Shown one piece after another: positions 1 through 10,372 of a stretch of DNA of 64,000 nucleotides (positions are counted from its first letter, which is position 1; every line of letters begins with the position of its first letter). The notes below the pieces were generated by a model. The model worked only from the letters and a program-made list of their open reading frames with translations, was not told where the DNA came from and searched no databases. The translations under genes were made by a program, and so were the position numbers. This DNA comes from Cristatella mucedo (taxonomy: Eukaryota; Bryozoa; Phylactolaemata; Cristatellidae), in assembly GCA_009760855.2 (NCBI GenBank), contig WPIO01000006.1, positions 11,247,501-11,311,500 of the forward strand, given 5' to 3'.

Positions 1-415
1 GGGCGCACGCCGTCGACTCTCTCGAACACGCCGCCGCCTCCCTTGCGGACGCCGGCACCTCTCTCGCGGATGCCGTCGATTCTTTCGCGGATAATATAAT
101 TCATTTATATAGCGCCCCAAAAGAACTCAATCTCTATTCAGGCGCTTCACATATGCCTCGGGGCATGAACCCACTACCTCAGTCAGACCTTGGTCGGGGC
201 GAGCACCTTAACCGCTAGACCAAACCAGCTCGGCGCCGCCGACTCTCACGGGGACGGCCGCCGCCTTCATCGCGGACGCCGCCGACTCTCTCGCTAACGC
301 CGCCGACTCTTGTGTCGATGCCGCCGCCTCCCTCACGGACGCCATCGCCTTCCACGCGGACGCCTTCGCCTTCCTCGCCGACGCCGCTGCGTCTCCATGC
401 GCCGTCTCACCGCCT
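1..415 (-). repeat. 21-bp coding minisatellite (heptad units)
   Basis: On the plus strand units begin ACGCCGCCGACTCTC or close variants and repeat every 21 bases, for example from 279, 300, 321, 342, 363 and 384. More units lie at 1-90 on the other side of the SINE. The 21-base period keeps the minus-strand frame and gives seven-residue alanine/serine-rich units with alternating charge. Confidence 0.75.
91..234 (-). mobile_element. SINE family 1 (tRNA-derived), copy 1
   Basis: Read on the minus strand it starts GCCGAGCTGGTTTGG, has an A-box-like TGGTCTAGCGG (212-222) and a B-box-like GGGTTCATGCC (162-172), then a body and a 3' end containing GCGCCTGAATAGAGATTGAG and GGGCGCTATATAAATG. The 3' end resembles the tail of the L2-like LINEs in this window. 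It is inserted in the 21-bp repeat of the gag-like remnant. Other copies are at 30,451, 36,496 and 50,670. Confidence 0.8.
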
Positions 416-1065
416 GACGCCTCAGCTTCACCGCGCTGACTGTTGCCTGGCACAACGCCGTTACGTCGTGGCACATCATCGCCGCTTGGCCAACCGTTAC
501 TGCTTGGATGGCCGTGACCTCCTGCCACACGGTGGCAGCCTGGAAAACCTCACCCGGCACACCGTTGGTGATCGCTACTGTCGCTTCCGGTCACTCCTGT
601 CAGCACTTTCAGTGCGACCAACCTTTACCCGATCAGCGTGCAACAATCGTGCTCTACCGGCCGGCCAGTTGAATGGCCGCACTAGAGCCTCACGAAGCTT
701 GGCGTAGTCATCTTGCACTGCCTGCAGGAGACTCGAGGCAAACGTGAAGGCCCCGCCCTGCATCTCAAGGAGCAAACGTAAGTACCACTTCCTCGGTTCG
801 TAGCTACTTTGCTTAATCTCCCTCTCAAAGTTAAGCAGCGAGCCAAGGAAGTCTCCGAAGTCATCGACGCTTTGGATGGCTTTGCGAGACATCTCCAAGG
901 CCGTCATCGGCTCCATCCCGAGAAATAGCTTGTCGCTTGGTTCACGCACGCACAGAAACGCCTGCCGATGACCACCGCCATTTCAATGTACGACGCACGG
1001 AGCAGAGAGAATTACGACTCCCTTCGCCTCTCTCTCCCACTCGAGTTCCCGCTCCTCAACCACGG

Positions 1066-1150
1066 CTGTGCACTGGCCGACCCCGATGATTCATCCGAGG
1101 CTGACAAGAGCTGTGCACCGGCCGACCCTAATGATGAATCCATCAACCGG
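1066..1150. repeat. Imperfect tandem duplication of about 40 bp
   Basis: GCTGTGCACTGGCCGACCC at 1,066 recurs as GCTGTGCACCGGCCGACCC about 42 bases later, and GATGATTCATCC is followed by GATGAATCCATC. Nothing else is recognisable in 950-1,300. Confidence 0.5.
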
Positions 1151-1309
1151 CCTGTGTCCAGCCACATCAGAGGGGGACCAAAGCAGTCCAGCAGACCAGC
1201 TCGTCTCGATGATTCTCCCAACAGCTATTCACCGGTGGTTTAGCAGTGGATTAGTACAGGCCTGCATATAATCAAACTACATCTCCCTCAGTCTGTCTCA
1301 TGTCTCTCT

Positions 1310-1737
<428 letters not shown>

Positions 1738-2238
1738 GTCTCTTCATTCTATGGCTCCAGCCTATCTTTCAGATATACTACCCCATCAGGCAAAGCATCG
1801 TACCACTCGCTTTTCGGAATCCAACAGTCTAGAAATACCTCGTACAAACCTTAAATCCTTTTGGAGACCGTGCATTTAGCTCGTATGCTCCCACAGCCTG
1901 GAACTCCCTCCCGACCTGCATCAGAACATCCCCTGACCTGACCACATTTAAAAGAAACTTAAAAACATACCTATTTAGGACAGCATTTAGTGGGTCCTTG
2001 TGATTCGTCCTCGATGTGCTTATGCGTGCTGACACTGTTCATGCTGCCACTAACCACATTTGCATGCTGACCCAGTGCATGTAACCCCTAACCATGTTAT
2101 TCATTTTGTTTGTTTTTCAAGCATGATTTTACTTACTATTCTATTGCGTATCACTTTGCAGCAAATGTAAAGCGCCTAGAAAGAGATTAAGTTCTCTGAG
2201 GGCGCTTTATCAAGTGCAATATTATTATTATTATTATT
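1738..2238 (+). mobile_element. L2/CR1-group LINE, 5'-truncated 3' end
   Basis: Begins abruptly in the C-terminal RT-ORF sequence (TCTTCATTCTATGGCTCCAG), runs through the 3' UTR, the stem-loop AAAGCGCC...GGCGCTTT and a (TTA)n tail ending at 2,238. It matches the copies at 25,846, 42,236 and 45,905. TCCCGCATCAC lies both upstream (about 1,492) and just after the tail (about 2,238), so the LINE lies within a larger CT-rich block. Confidence 0.85.
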
Positions 2239-2245
2239 TCCCGCA

Positions 2246-2248
<3 letters not shown>

Positions 2249-2279
<31 letters not shown>

Positions 2280-2337
2280 GCTCTCTCTCTCTCTCTCTTT
2301 CGCTCCCCGCCTCCCTCTTCCTCTCTCCGTGTCTCTC

Positions 2338-2397
<60 letters not shown>

Positions 2398-2402
2398 ATC
2401 CG
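2249..2402. repeat. CT-rich microsatellite, second block
   Basis: Mostly (CT)n with a few CGCT and CCTC interruptions, continuing the CT-rich block on the other side of the inserted LINE. Confidence 0.95.
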
Positions 2403-2465
2403 TGTCTCTGTCTCCGCGTCTTTCTCCGTGTCTCCCTCACTAACTGTTCTCTTCTGACACTGACA

Positions 2466-2535
2466 GTTAGGTCCATTCATTCTTTGGCTCCAGCCTGCCT
2501 TTAACATCCACTCCCCCACCAGCATCAGGCCCCCA
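2466..2535 (+). mobile_element. Degenerate LINE fragment
   Basis: TTAGGTCCATTCATTCTTTGGCTCCAGCCTGCC followed by CTCCCCCACCAGCATCAGGC resembles the LINE segment TTTAGGTCCCTTCATTCTATGG...CATCAGGCC, with small indels. It again lies just 3' of a CT tract. Confidence 0.55.
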
Positions 2536-2894
2536 CTTTTGTTCATTTAGTCTTTTACCTACACTCGTATGAACCTCATGGCAATGGCCAGGCCTTGATT
2601 GCACTATTGGTGTTAAATTAGGTTTAACAACGCACTTTAAAAAATTGCGAGGTAATATCCTATGTGCACTTTTGCTTTGCACAGCCTACGTGCAGTCAAT
2701 TTCTGACGGATTGCACAAGAGTATTACAATGGCATGAGCCATTTCCTTTGATTGAAATGCAGCGACCGAGAGCTAGCACTACTAGTGGCATTTCCTGGGG
2801 GCACCAACAACAGAGTACACACGAAGGAGAAATCTAAATGGAAGCTTCACCCAGCAGCGTCTAGTCTATTTTTAATGGACTGGTATAGATTTCT

Positions 2895-4045
2895 GTATTT
2901 TCCCAGGCCGTAGCTATCGATTGCCGTGCATTGCCCTCTAATATATGTTCGAAATTAGTTGAAAAGATGCGGTTGCACTTTTAATACAGCAGCACTGTAA
3001 TACGCGAGAAAAATTGGGTCTACCCCATCAGCTTTGTTGTAATTGTAACCGACAATCATAGATTGCTGTATTGTCTCGGGAAATATTCGTCGATTGCCAT
3101 GTATGACCCAAAATTGAACGAGCACAAAATGATAGTACGTGCGCCCACAATGAGCGTTATATGGTATGGTAATTACAAATTCAAACAGCCGATGATCAGC
3201 AAATTTGAAACAGATTGCTGTAGAGGCCGTGCCATTGCCGTCGATTGCCCTCGATTTCGTGTTATCGATTGCTTAAAAGGAAGTGGTTGCGCTTTTAATG
3301 CAGCGTAGTTCAATACGCAAGAAAGTTGGAGCTTCGCTCAGCAACTGTCGGTCCATTTGTAACGGACCGCTATTGGTTGGCGTTTATCCCGCCGTTGCCG
3401 TCGATTACCGTGCATTGCCGTCGATTGAACGCAAACAATTGGTGAAAAATATTCTCGCGAGCACAGTTACATGTTACGTGGAATAAGAGTTGCAGTTTTT
3501 GCAACAAATCTTGTCAATTTTCCATGGATTGTGCTACGGCCCCGCCCATAGCTGTGGATTGCCGTGCATTGCTGACATGAAACAAGCAAAGCATCTTGAA
3601 AATGCCATGGTTTCACTTTGGGAGCAGCGGAATGTTATATGTAATGACAATTGGAGCTTCGTGATGATAGTTTCTCGTCGATTTGCCGCGAGTTATTGGT
3701 ATTGGCCCTGGCCATTGCCGTTGATTGCCATTCATTGCTCGCGATTGCACGTGCGTGATCGGTCGAAAGAATGTGATTGCACTTTAAATACAGTGCGCTG
3801 TAGCGGGTAAGATAAACTCGATCTTGGCCCAGTCACCTTCGGTGGCTTGCGATGGATCATAATGGACAGCCGTATTTGCCCGGGCCATTGCCGTCGATTG
3901 CCATGCATGGCCCAATATTAAACGGTCAGAGCGGGTCGAAAGTATGTGCGCTCAGTGAGATGTTATGCGGAATGAGAACTGGAGCGTTGAAGCTCATTTG
4001 CATAAGTGCGCGAGTGCGCAGCGACATGAAATTTGGCGGATAGAT
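2895..4045. repeat. Degenerate satellite, about 160 bp per unit, seven units
   Basis: A core close to TTGCCGTCGATTGCCRTGCATT recurs near 2,915, 3,085, 3,228, 3,393, 3,548, 3,707 and 3,882, a spacing of about 145-170 bases. Each core is followed 40-60 bases later by one of two linkers. Type A is like GGTTGCRCTTTTAATRCAGC (2,969; 3,286; 3,773). Type B contains GTTATATGG or GTTATGCGGAATGA (3,137; 3,607; 3,943). It has no coding signal; the short ORFs through it are incidental. Confidence 0.65.
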
Positions 4046-4363
4046 AAAATCGAATGTGTAATGCAATATCAACCCAAATTTTGAGCTTGGCTTGTCTAAT
4101 GTCTGATCGATGTTAACCTAGTTAGATTGGATTGCGGTCATTTGTCGAACCCGCGAAGCCCCGCGGATCGAGACGCCCGCGGCACGGTCTGGGGCGCGGC
4201 TTCTCCTGTGAGAAAGATATTAAAGGAAAGCCTGTGCTCCAGGAGAAACCGGGCACGCGAGCGAGCACTCGACTTGCCCGCTTGAGCTGGAACCTGAGGG
4301 GTGCGTATGGTGTACTGATGGTTAAGTTTCACCGGTTCAATTCGAGGCCAAATTGCGGTTAAC

Positions 4364-4472
4364 CATATATATATATCATATACAGTATATATACCATATA
4401 ATATATATATATATATACCATATATAATATGTATATATATCATATATAATATGTATACCATATACAATGTAT
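4364..4472. repeat. AT-rich microsatellite
   Basis: Interrupted (AT)n with repeated ATATACCATATA and ATATATCATATA units. Confidence 0.9.
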
Positions 4473-6197
4473 ATAATTACCCTTTAGCATGGAAGTAAGT
4501 TTTTTCAATTAGTTTGCAGGACGGGCGCACTTTAGTCTGGCGAGTACCGGGCATCGAGTTGTTCCGCTGTTGGATGGCAGACAAAAGTCTAGAACCTTCG
4601 CGTTCGAAGAGCAGCGGTCAGCTTACCTCACTCACCGCTCGCACAGTTAGCGGCGGCTCGGCGAGGCAGCTACGCGAGCATCTGGAGAAGCAGCAGGTGG
4701 AGCGGGCATCTGCTGCCCGCCAACAGGCTGATTGCTTGTCGTTTGTTGCACGACCCTAATTAGTTCGTGTAGCGGCTCAGCGCGTTCAAAGTGCAGAGAC
4801 CATAAGCTCGCTGCGGGTTAACGGCAGCGATGCAGCGCTCTGTATCCTGCAGTTGCAGCTGGCGTTTATGGTATTTACGTTTATGCACGGCGCCATTTAC
4901 GGCCCAGCGTACGCACAACGATTGCGACGAGGCAATACAAAGGTGCAGTATATGTTTGGAACGACGAGATTTCCGTGTGAAAATGTCCCGGAAGCCTGCC
5001 CTACACGTCGACTGTGGCTTTACGTTAGCCAGGTATAGACGATCCAAATCTTTTAAAAAAAAGGTGAAACTTGACCAGCGAGAGAGGCGGTACGCTGCTG
5101 CTGCTGCTGGCGCTACTGACAAGCGGCTTTAGCCTCGCGAATTCGTCAAGTTTTTGCTACTTCCTCGGCCTCTCCCGTATGTTGCTGTTGCTGGCGAGGA
5201 CGTGCTGTATCTTTCTTTGTCCAACTGGAAGCCCCGGAAGTGCTTGGAGTACAGCAAAGTTGTCGATATTGTCGCTGAGAGATCAAGATACTAGTATGAC
5301 ATGGCTACCCTCGGAGCAGCTCTCAGTTCACACTTCTCTGGAGTTCTGGGATTTCAATGTCTAGTAGTCTCAACTAAGAGGGTAAATGCAAACTAGTAAA
5401 CCCAAAAATAAAACTATGCTGCGGACATGCAATGCATTCTGCGTGAAGTCGCCCACAACGATTTTTTTTGTACCTCCCTTATCCACGCCGGCAGAGAGGT
5501 CACGTGTTTCTCAGCCATTGCAGCCTAAAGAGAGCGTGCACATTACCTAAAAGGTCGGCTATTGATGTGGGCCTAATAATAGAAATAAAGGTCAGATGAT
5601 TTGACAGCTTCATTTGCATGGTGGCAGAAGAGAATTCACGGGTCTCACCGCCCCAAGACCCGGGTCGGGGAGAGCGAACAGCACCCTAGCCCTGGATTAA
5701 GTAAGACTCGGGGTCAGTACTTACTTGCCTCAGTCGCCTGCCGATGTTTCACAACTAGTCTGCACCACTCAGACCCACGACTGGCTAAGCTGCTGCATCG
5801 GCTCCAGGCGGGGATCTTCAAAATGGCGCCTTACTGACATGGCATTGCGTGTAGCAGCTTGGAGTTGTCCTCGTCTTGCTTCCCATGTTATGCTGCCGCC
5901 GGAAGCCGGCGAAGCTTTCGCTGTGCAATTCAACTTTTTTGACCAGTGTACATGTACAGGTACAAAAACACGTCTTTTAACCAATGTTTCGTTCACTGTT
6001 GCGCCCTCGTATGACTGTGGAAGCTTTCGCAGTATGGCAGATTCATTCTCCGGTGCTGCTAGTCCTTAAAGGCCATTACTATTTAAAAAAAGAAAATGGT
6101 GCATCTGCCCATTGCAGCGGTTCGATTTAATCGTATTGTGGCAAAGTAGGCGATTGCCCAAGACTAGTAAGCATATAGCCGACCGAAGGCATGGGCT
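4473..6197. other. No gene recognised
   Basis: Unique-looking sequence with short ORFs in several frames, the longest about 100-120 codons (4,760-5,132 both strands; 5,725-6,069). None carries a motif I recognise, and no splice or start context makes one convincing. Confidence 0.5.
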
Positions 6198-6377
6198 AAA
6201 AATAAAATAAAATAAATACAAGCTGATTTAACAGCCTCTTTTTGTATAGCGACAGAAGAGCCTTGACGACTATCACCACCGCTTGCAGCGGCGATATAGG
6301 ATCACCCACCACAGGATTCGAACCCACAACCTCGATGCCGAGGTCGTGAAAAGCAACCGCCTTACCTAGTGAGCCAT
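6198..6377 (-). mobile_element. SINE family 2 (tRNA-derived), near full length
   Basis: On the minus strand it begins ATGGCTCACTAGGTAAGGCGG (A-box region), carries an exact B-box GGGTTCGAATCC (plus-strand 6,314-6,325), a body with CCGCTGCAAGCGGTGG-like sequence, then CTCTTCTGTCGCTATAC, GGCTGTTAAATCAGC and an (ATTTT)n tail. Other copies lie at 29,461, 45,101, 45,593, 49,099 and 62,850. Confidence 0.85.
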
Positions 6378-7856
6378 TATGGCTTAATAACCCTGGGCTG
6401 GCTGCAGGTCACAGGTGCTCCTGCGGCTTTGGCTTTTGTGCTCTATCAAGCCTGAATGCAGAGAACTAGGGGTGCCAGGACTTTTCGGCAGAGTGTAGAA
6501 TGCTTCCACCCAATAAGCCAATAAATGGCTATCGACGTGGCGGCCAACCTGTGCCCAGTTAGATGCGTGGAGCAATGCTTCAAAAAGGCTACTAATATCT
6601 CACCATTATACATATCCCGAAAGGAGAGGCACCGCAATTTAGAAAAGAAAAGCTGGTTCCACGGCATGGTTATGGCAACCAAAGCGAGAGCGTCATTGAC
6701 TGAGCTCGAAGCCCGCAGCAATAAATCATTGCCTACGACTCACTCGAGGCGACGGCGGCTGAGATCTGGGCCTCGCCAACGCCCACTCGCTTTGCAAAGC
6801 CGAAGCAGAGTCATCTGAAGCTTACAGAAACGAGTGACGCTGATTCTAAGGAAACGCCCTTGACCCGAGCATCCAGCTGCGAAAACTATGCATAAAATAG
6901 CGAAAGGATATCGTCAGTGCCTCGGAAGTGGGATCAGTGTTCGGCGGCGAAAAGCTAGACCTCCAAATATGACCTAATCTTTGCTGTATTTACTTCTGAG
7001 CGTTGAGCACCACTAGATTCTAAGAGAGCTTCACAATAGCAGGCCTTTTGAGGCGCCGTTGTCTTCACGGCACCAGCAAGGAGAGACTGGCAGGGTGGCT
7101 TCACCGGGCCAGCACTGGAGAGGGAGAAAAGTGCGAATGGAAACGACCACGGATGGTCACCGCCATGCGGGACGCTGAAAAGCAGTGAAAATCGTCGCCA
7201 GCAGGTGTCCAGCGGCATCGGCCACGTGGTGTCGTCATCGGCCGACGGACGGCGACGCATGCCCACGCAGCCGACGAGGCTGCGCTAGGACCTCGCCTGC
7301 CGCGAGCGCGCCGCGCCTCGGGTGCTCGTTTTGTCCAGATGGTGGCTCTCTTCGAAACAGAGAGTTGTGAAACTCGTCATTCAAGCCGGACGTGGACACA
7401 AGGTAGGCGAATCAATATGCAGCAAAACTTCGTCATCTGAGCATCTGGGCACTACGAGCTGGGCTCGAAATGTCGCCGTAGGCTGAAAGCGAGTAGCTCT
7501 CGGCGATGAGTTTGCGCCTTCAGACGAATCGCATCGTGCTACTCGGAGAAGGGCGAGCCGTCTCGGCGAGGAGCGCTTCGGTGGGGCGCTTCGGTGAGAA
7601 ATGCAAGCCTCCCCTCAGCTGCCGGTGGATTGCTCATTCTGCGATCCGCAGCTCTCGCTAAGAAAAAAGAAATCGCCTGAGCTCGGGGCTGCTCCAACGG
7701 CCGGAGCTGCTGCAGCGTCGGTCACCGCCGAAGGTCGGTATCGAAGCATCGAAGCGTCGTTGCACAAAGTGTCTTCCTCGCTGTCGTACAATCTCGATGG
7801 CACGGCAAGTGGCACCGCGTCGTCTCTGCCCTCGTCGGGTCTCGCACAGTCGTTTG
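6378..7856. other. No gene recognised
   Basis: ORFs of up to about 134 codons (7,601-8,005, the end of which enters the repeat arm) have no family resemblance I can name. The stretch from about 7,200 to 7,850 is richer in GC and CpG than its surroundings. Confidence 0.45.
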
Positions 7857-7959
7857 CAACCTCAGACCGTTGGTTGTCGAAATACACAAGTGTCGAAGCA
7901 TCTTCGGTGTCTGCCTTTCTTTGTTTGAGTACTTGCACGTGCTTAGCGTCAGAATGTCA

Positions 7960-8435
7960 GCGTACAAGCTATTTTGGTAGTTACGGTGGCCTACAGCAAT
8001 GCTGATTGAGCTTTTTCATGTCGGTGATGACTTGGCAAGTTGGCTGCTGATTTCGGAGCTAAGGCTCGAACTGTGGGTGTCGATCAATCAGTTCGGCACG
8101 AGTGTCTGCCTCTCATTCTGGAAGGGAACGCCTTCGATGTGTACTTGTTCTGGCCTAAGACAATCAAGGATGACTATCTACAGTAATGTGAGGTATTGGT
8201 AACTGAACTAGGTAGTCCGGCCGGTAATGCGCGGCCGATTACCGTAGCTGTCGTAAACGCTGGTAGGAATGACCTTTCGCACAACAGTGAGTGCCCGGAG
8301 CGATTAACTGCTACCTTCGAAACCACCTCTAGGTTGCAGCAGGACCTCCAGTCCGGTTTGGACCTAAGGCGAAGGTTTCGAAGCACTGGTGACCTGCTAA
8401 GGATGACACAACATGTAGTCTACACGAACCAATGA
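7960..8435 (+). pseudogene. gag-like remnant in left arm
   Basis: Translated pieces in changing frames match the gag-like family. TACAAGCTATTTTGG leads into a segment with DDLASWLL (about 8,030), then FDVYL and PKTIKDDYLQ near 8,130-8,183, then VNAGRN near 8,260. The 18,250-19,290 copy has LLDSELMLELCDV, FDVYLDLPKTIKDDYLLL and TVNAGRN in the same order. Stops and frameshifts interrupt it. The D..WL...L...L then PL.L.G..F.VY pattern resembles retroelement gag/capsid proteins; this is an inference. Confidence 0.5.
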
Positions 8436-8838
8436 GACTGAGGAGGGCTTAACAGCATCAGCTGACTTAGGCACCTGCAAGTGGTTGTGGTTCAACACCC
8501 AGAACACGCTCAGATGATGCTCCCACCACCGAGGGTGTGACCCAGCATCGGTACAGTTGTCTCCTGTTTGAGTGCACAACCTGCGAAGTTTGTGCGTACT
8601 TAGCCGGTTGGTGTATAATTTGGTATGCCTCGCACTTTCCGGAGCACTTGCCTATACTGCGAAGAACGGTGTGTATTGTGATGCGCATGCGCGGTCCGAC
8701 GGTTTCATTCAACATCGATGTGTTGTTTTTTTCATTGACTTGCCTCGCGTTTCCCCATCTCCTCTTTCTATCTGTCCTTTGATTTACTCTCTCGTCCTTT
8801 AAATCTGTCCCGTTCCTTACAGCTTCAATTCTTCTACG

Positions 8839-9562
8839 ATGTCGAAGAAACCAAATGGCAAGCATTTCAATGTGTCTCAATGTTGCGAAATCATCTCGAA
8901 GCTATGCAATGCGTGTGCTCTCAGTAAGAGGGCGATAGCTTGGGAGGACGACGTTGGTGAAGGTACCACGGGAAAGAATTGGGAGAACCGCCAAGTCATT
9001 CAAGGTCGATCTGCCCTGATGGCTGAAGAGGCTAATGAGAAGACTTTTCGAGCGTCAGTTGGACGATGTAGGGACCTTGAGGACATGCGTTTTGTCTGGA
9101 TTGACAGCATGCGTCGTGCCAGCCTGTTTGTACCACGATCGTTCGCTATAGCCAAAGGAAAAAGCATCGCTTCGAGCGTCTCAATTCTGGAATCAGATTT
9201 TTAAGGAATACTGGCAACGGTTAAGTCGATTCAGAGTTCGGCGTGGATTGCAGAAGATTTCTATGCACGGGGAGGAAGCAGATGTCAGCAAGAACAATCC
9301 AGATTTGTTGGCTGCTTTAGGAAAACTTTTACGCGATTATCGGGCAATATGACCCTGCAAATGTATGCAAAATGAACCAGACTAGTTTTTTTATTGCTTC
9401 CATGATATAGCTTTCTTATTCCAGACGAGATATTTCAACCACTGGCGGTAAAAAAGGCGAAAGATCGAGTTTCTCTGGTTGTTTGCACTAACAAAACCGG
9501 AAATCACAGACTACCTTCAGCTTCGATCGGAAAACCCGAAGAAACAGTTTGTACTAACTGAT
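8839..9562 (+). pseudogene. pogo/Tigger (CENP-B-type) transposase, left copy, truncated
   Basis: The first frame gives 121 codons from ATG. A pogo-type helix-turn-helix region starts SKKPNGKHFNVSQC. It is followed by a CENP-B-type DNA-binding segment with ALMAEEANEKTFRASVGR and DLEDMRFVWIDSMRR. After a frameshift near 9,190 come RVRRGLQKISMHGEEADV and KLLRDY, then YDPANVCKMNQTSFF (the first catalytic-Asp region, here Asn instead of Asp), then AKDRVSLVVCTN and SIGKPEETVC. This order matches Tigger/pogo transposases of the Tc1/mariner superfamily. The rest of the DDE domain is missing: at about 9,562 the sequence switches to a LINE endonuclease fragment on the other strand. Not functional. Confidence 0.8.
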
Positions 9563-10062
9563 TAACGTGTCGGATGAAGCCAAAATTTTATAGACACTCA
9601 AGAAATGAGCGGACCTATCTATTGCTAGGGTTATCAACTTGAATATTGAAGTCACCAGCAATCAGTAACGGCCTGTCACACACAAATACCTTATCGAGGA
9701 ACTCTGAAAACTCCTCTATAAACAAGTTTAGACAGTCGGAGGGAGGTCAGTTTATCACAACAGTGAGAGGCGTTGTCTCTAATGAGGACATGATCGCAAC
9801 TTATTCAAACGATGGCCCATGGAAAATATTATAGACAAACAATTCACAAACAACAATTGCATCTCCCTCTACCAACCTTGTCAGAACGAATGGACTGATA
9901 AAATGAGAACCCGGGTGGCGTGGTCTCAGATATACAGATACGGGAACACGGCATCATCCAAGTTTCGGTAAGCAGAAATGCATCTGGCTTTCTCTGGACC
10001 GCCAGATCGCGGATAAGTAGCCCCTTGGGTTTTAGCGATCTGTAATTTAGTAGGCGGAGTTG
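9563..10062 (-). pseudogene. LINE apurinic-type endonuclease fragment
   Basis: Minus-strand translation shows KPDAFLLTETW (about 9,985-9,953), PPGFSFYQSIRSD, then, after stops, FIEEFSEFLDKVFV and LLIAGDFNIQVDNPSNR (about 9,680-9,630) and GFIRHVNQ. L.ETW and GDFNI are hallmarks of the APE-type endonuclease of CR1/L2-group LINEs, which nicks target DNA for reverse transcription. Several in-frame stops are present. No other endonuclease domain is visible in the window. It abuts the broken end of the left Tigger copy. Confidence 0.75.
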
Positions 10063-10075
10063 AAGAGGCTGTCCA

Positions 10076-10151
10076 ACAAATATAAAGTGCCTATAAAGAG
10101 ATTACGTTCTCTGGGAGCTTTATACAGATGTATAATTCTTATTATTATAAG
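10076..10151 (+). mobile_element. LINE 3' tail only
   Basis: AAAGTGCCTATAAAGAGATT then CGTTCTCTGGGAGCTTTATAC and a degenerate TTATTATTATA tail. It resembles the last 75 bases of the L2-like LINE. Confidence 0.7.
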
Positions 10152-10223
10152 CCAGGAACCAATCAGGAACAGACAGACAAATTCGGGGCAGAAGGGCTGC
10201 TTGACCGATTAGTTAGGAGCTAA

Positions 10224-10372
10224 CTTGATCCACGAGTCTGATTCACTTGATCTACTAGTCTGATCTTCTTGATCCACTCGTCTGACCTACTTAAGCCTCT
10301 ATTTTGATCCTCTTGATCCATTTGATCCACTAATTTGATCCACTAAGTCTACTAGCCTGTTAGTTATTCAGC
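10224..10372. repeat. 22-bp minisatellite
   Basis: Four consecutive 22-base units starting at 10,224, 10,246, 10,268 and 10,290, consensus CTTGATCCACTAGTCTGATCTT. Further partial units (TTGATCCACTAA) run to about 10,350. Confidence 0.8.

Larger units (their letters stand above)
1..949 (-). pseudogene. gag-like retroelement protein remnant, copy 1, with heptad-repeat tail (runs off window start)
   Basis: Three minus-strand pieces in shifted frames. The first (949-575) has a capsid-like segment containing QDDYAKLREALV, followed by a short basic run ending DRSDRKRQ. The second (about 560-333) contains ATVWQEVTAIQAV. The third (528-1) is alanine-rich and built from 21-bp units that encode heptads such as AASARKA and AASTQES. 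The copy at 18,250-19,290 shows the same order, with LPKTIKDDYLLLREPLVT, ATVWHVATAMQV and 21-bp units, so this is one protein family and not chance ORFs. A capsid-type region with K/QDDY..LREAL resembles gag proteins of LTR retroelements; that assignment is inferred. A SINE sits inside the repeat tract at 91-234. Frameshifts make it a pseudogene. Confidence 0.5.
7857..9562. repeat. Left arm of a long inverted duplication
   Basis: Reads as a near copy, in reverse orientation, of 15,445-17,180. Stretches of hundreds of bases around 8,200-9,200 differ only at scattered positions from the reverse complement of 15,780-16,800, including a 3-base indel near 8,510. The similarity starts at AACCTCAGACC (about 7,857) and stops in the middle of the transposase gene at about 9,560. 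Confidence 0.85.

Noticed and set aside
6314-6325. tRNA gene suggested by a perfect B-box
   Set aside because: The sequence cannot be folded as a tRNA cloverleaf by eye, and it recurs with a SINE body and tail, so it is a SINE head.
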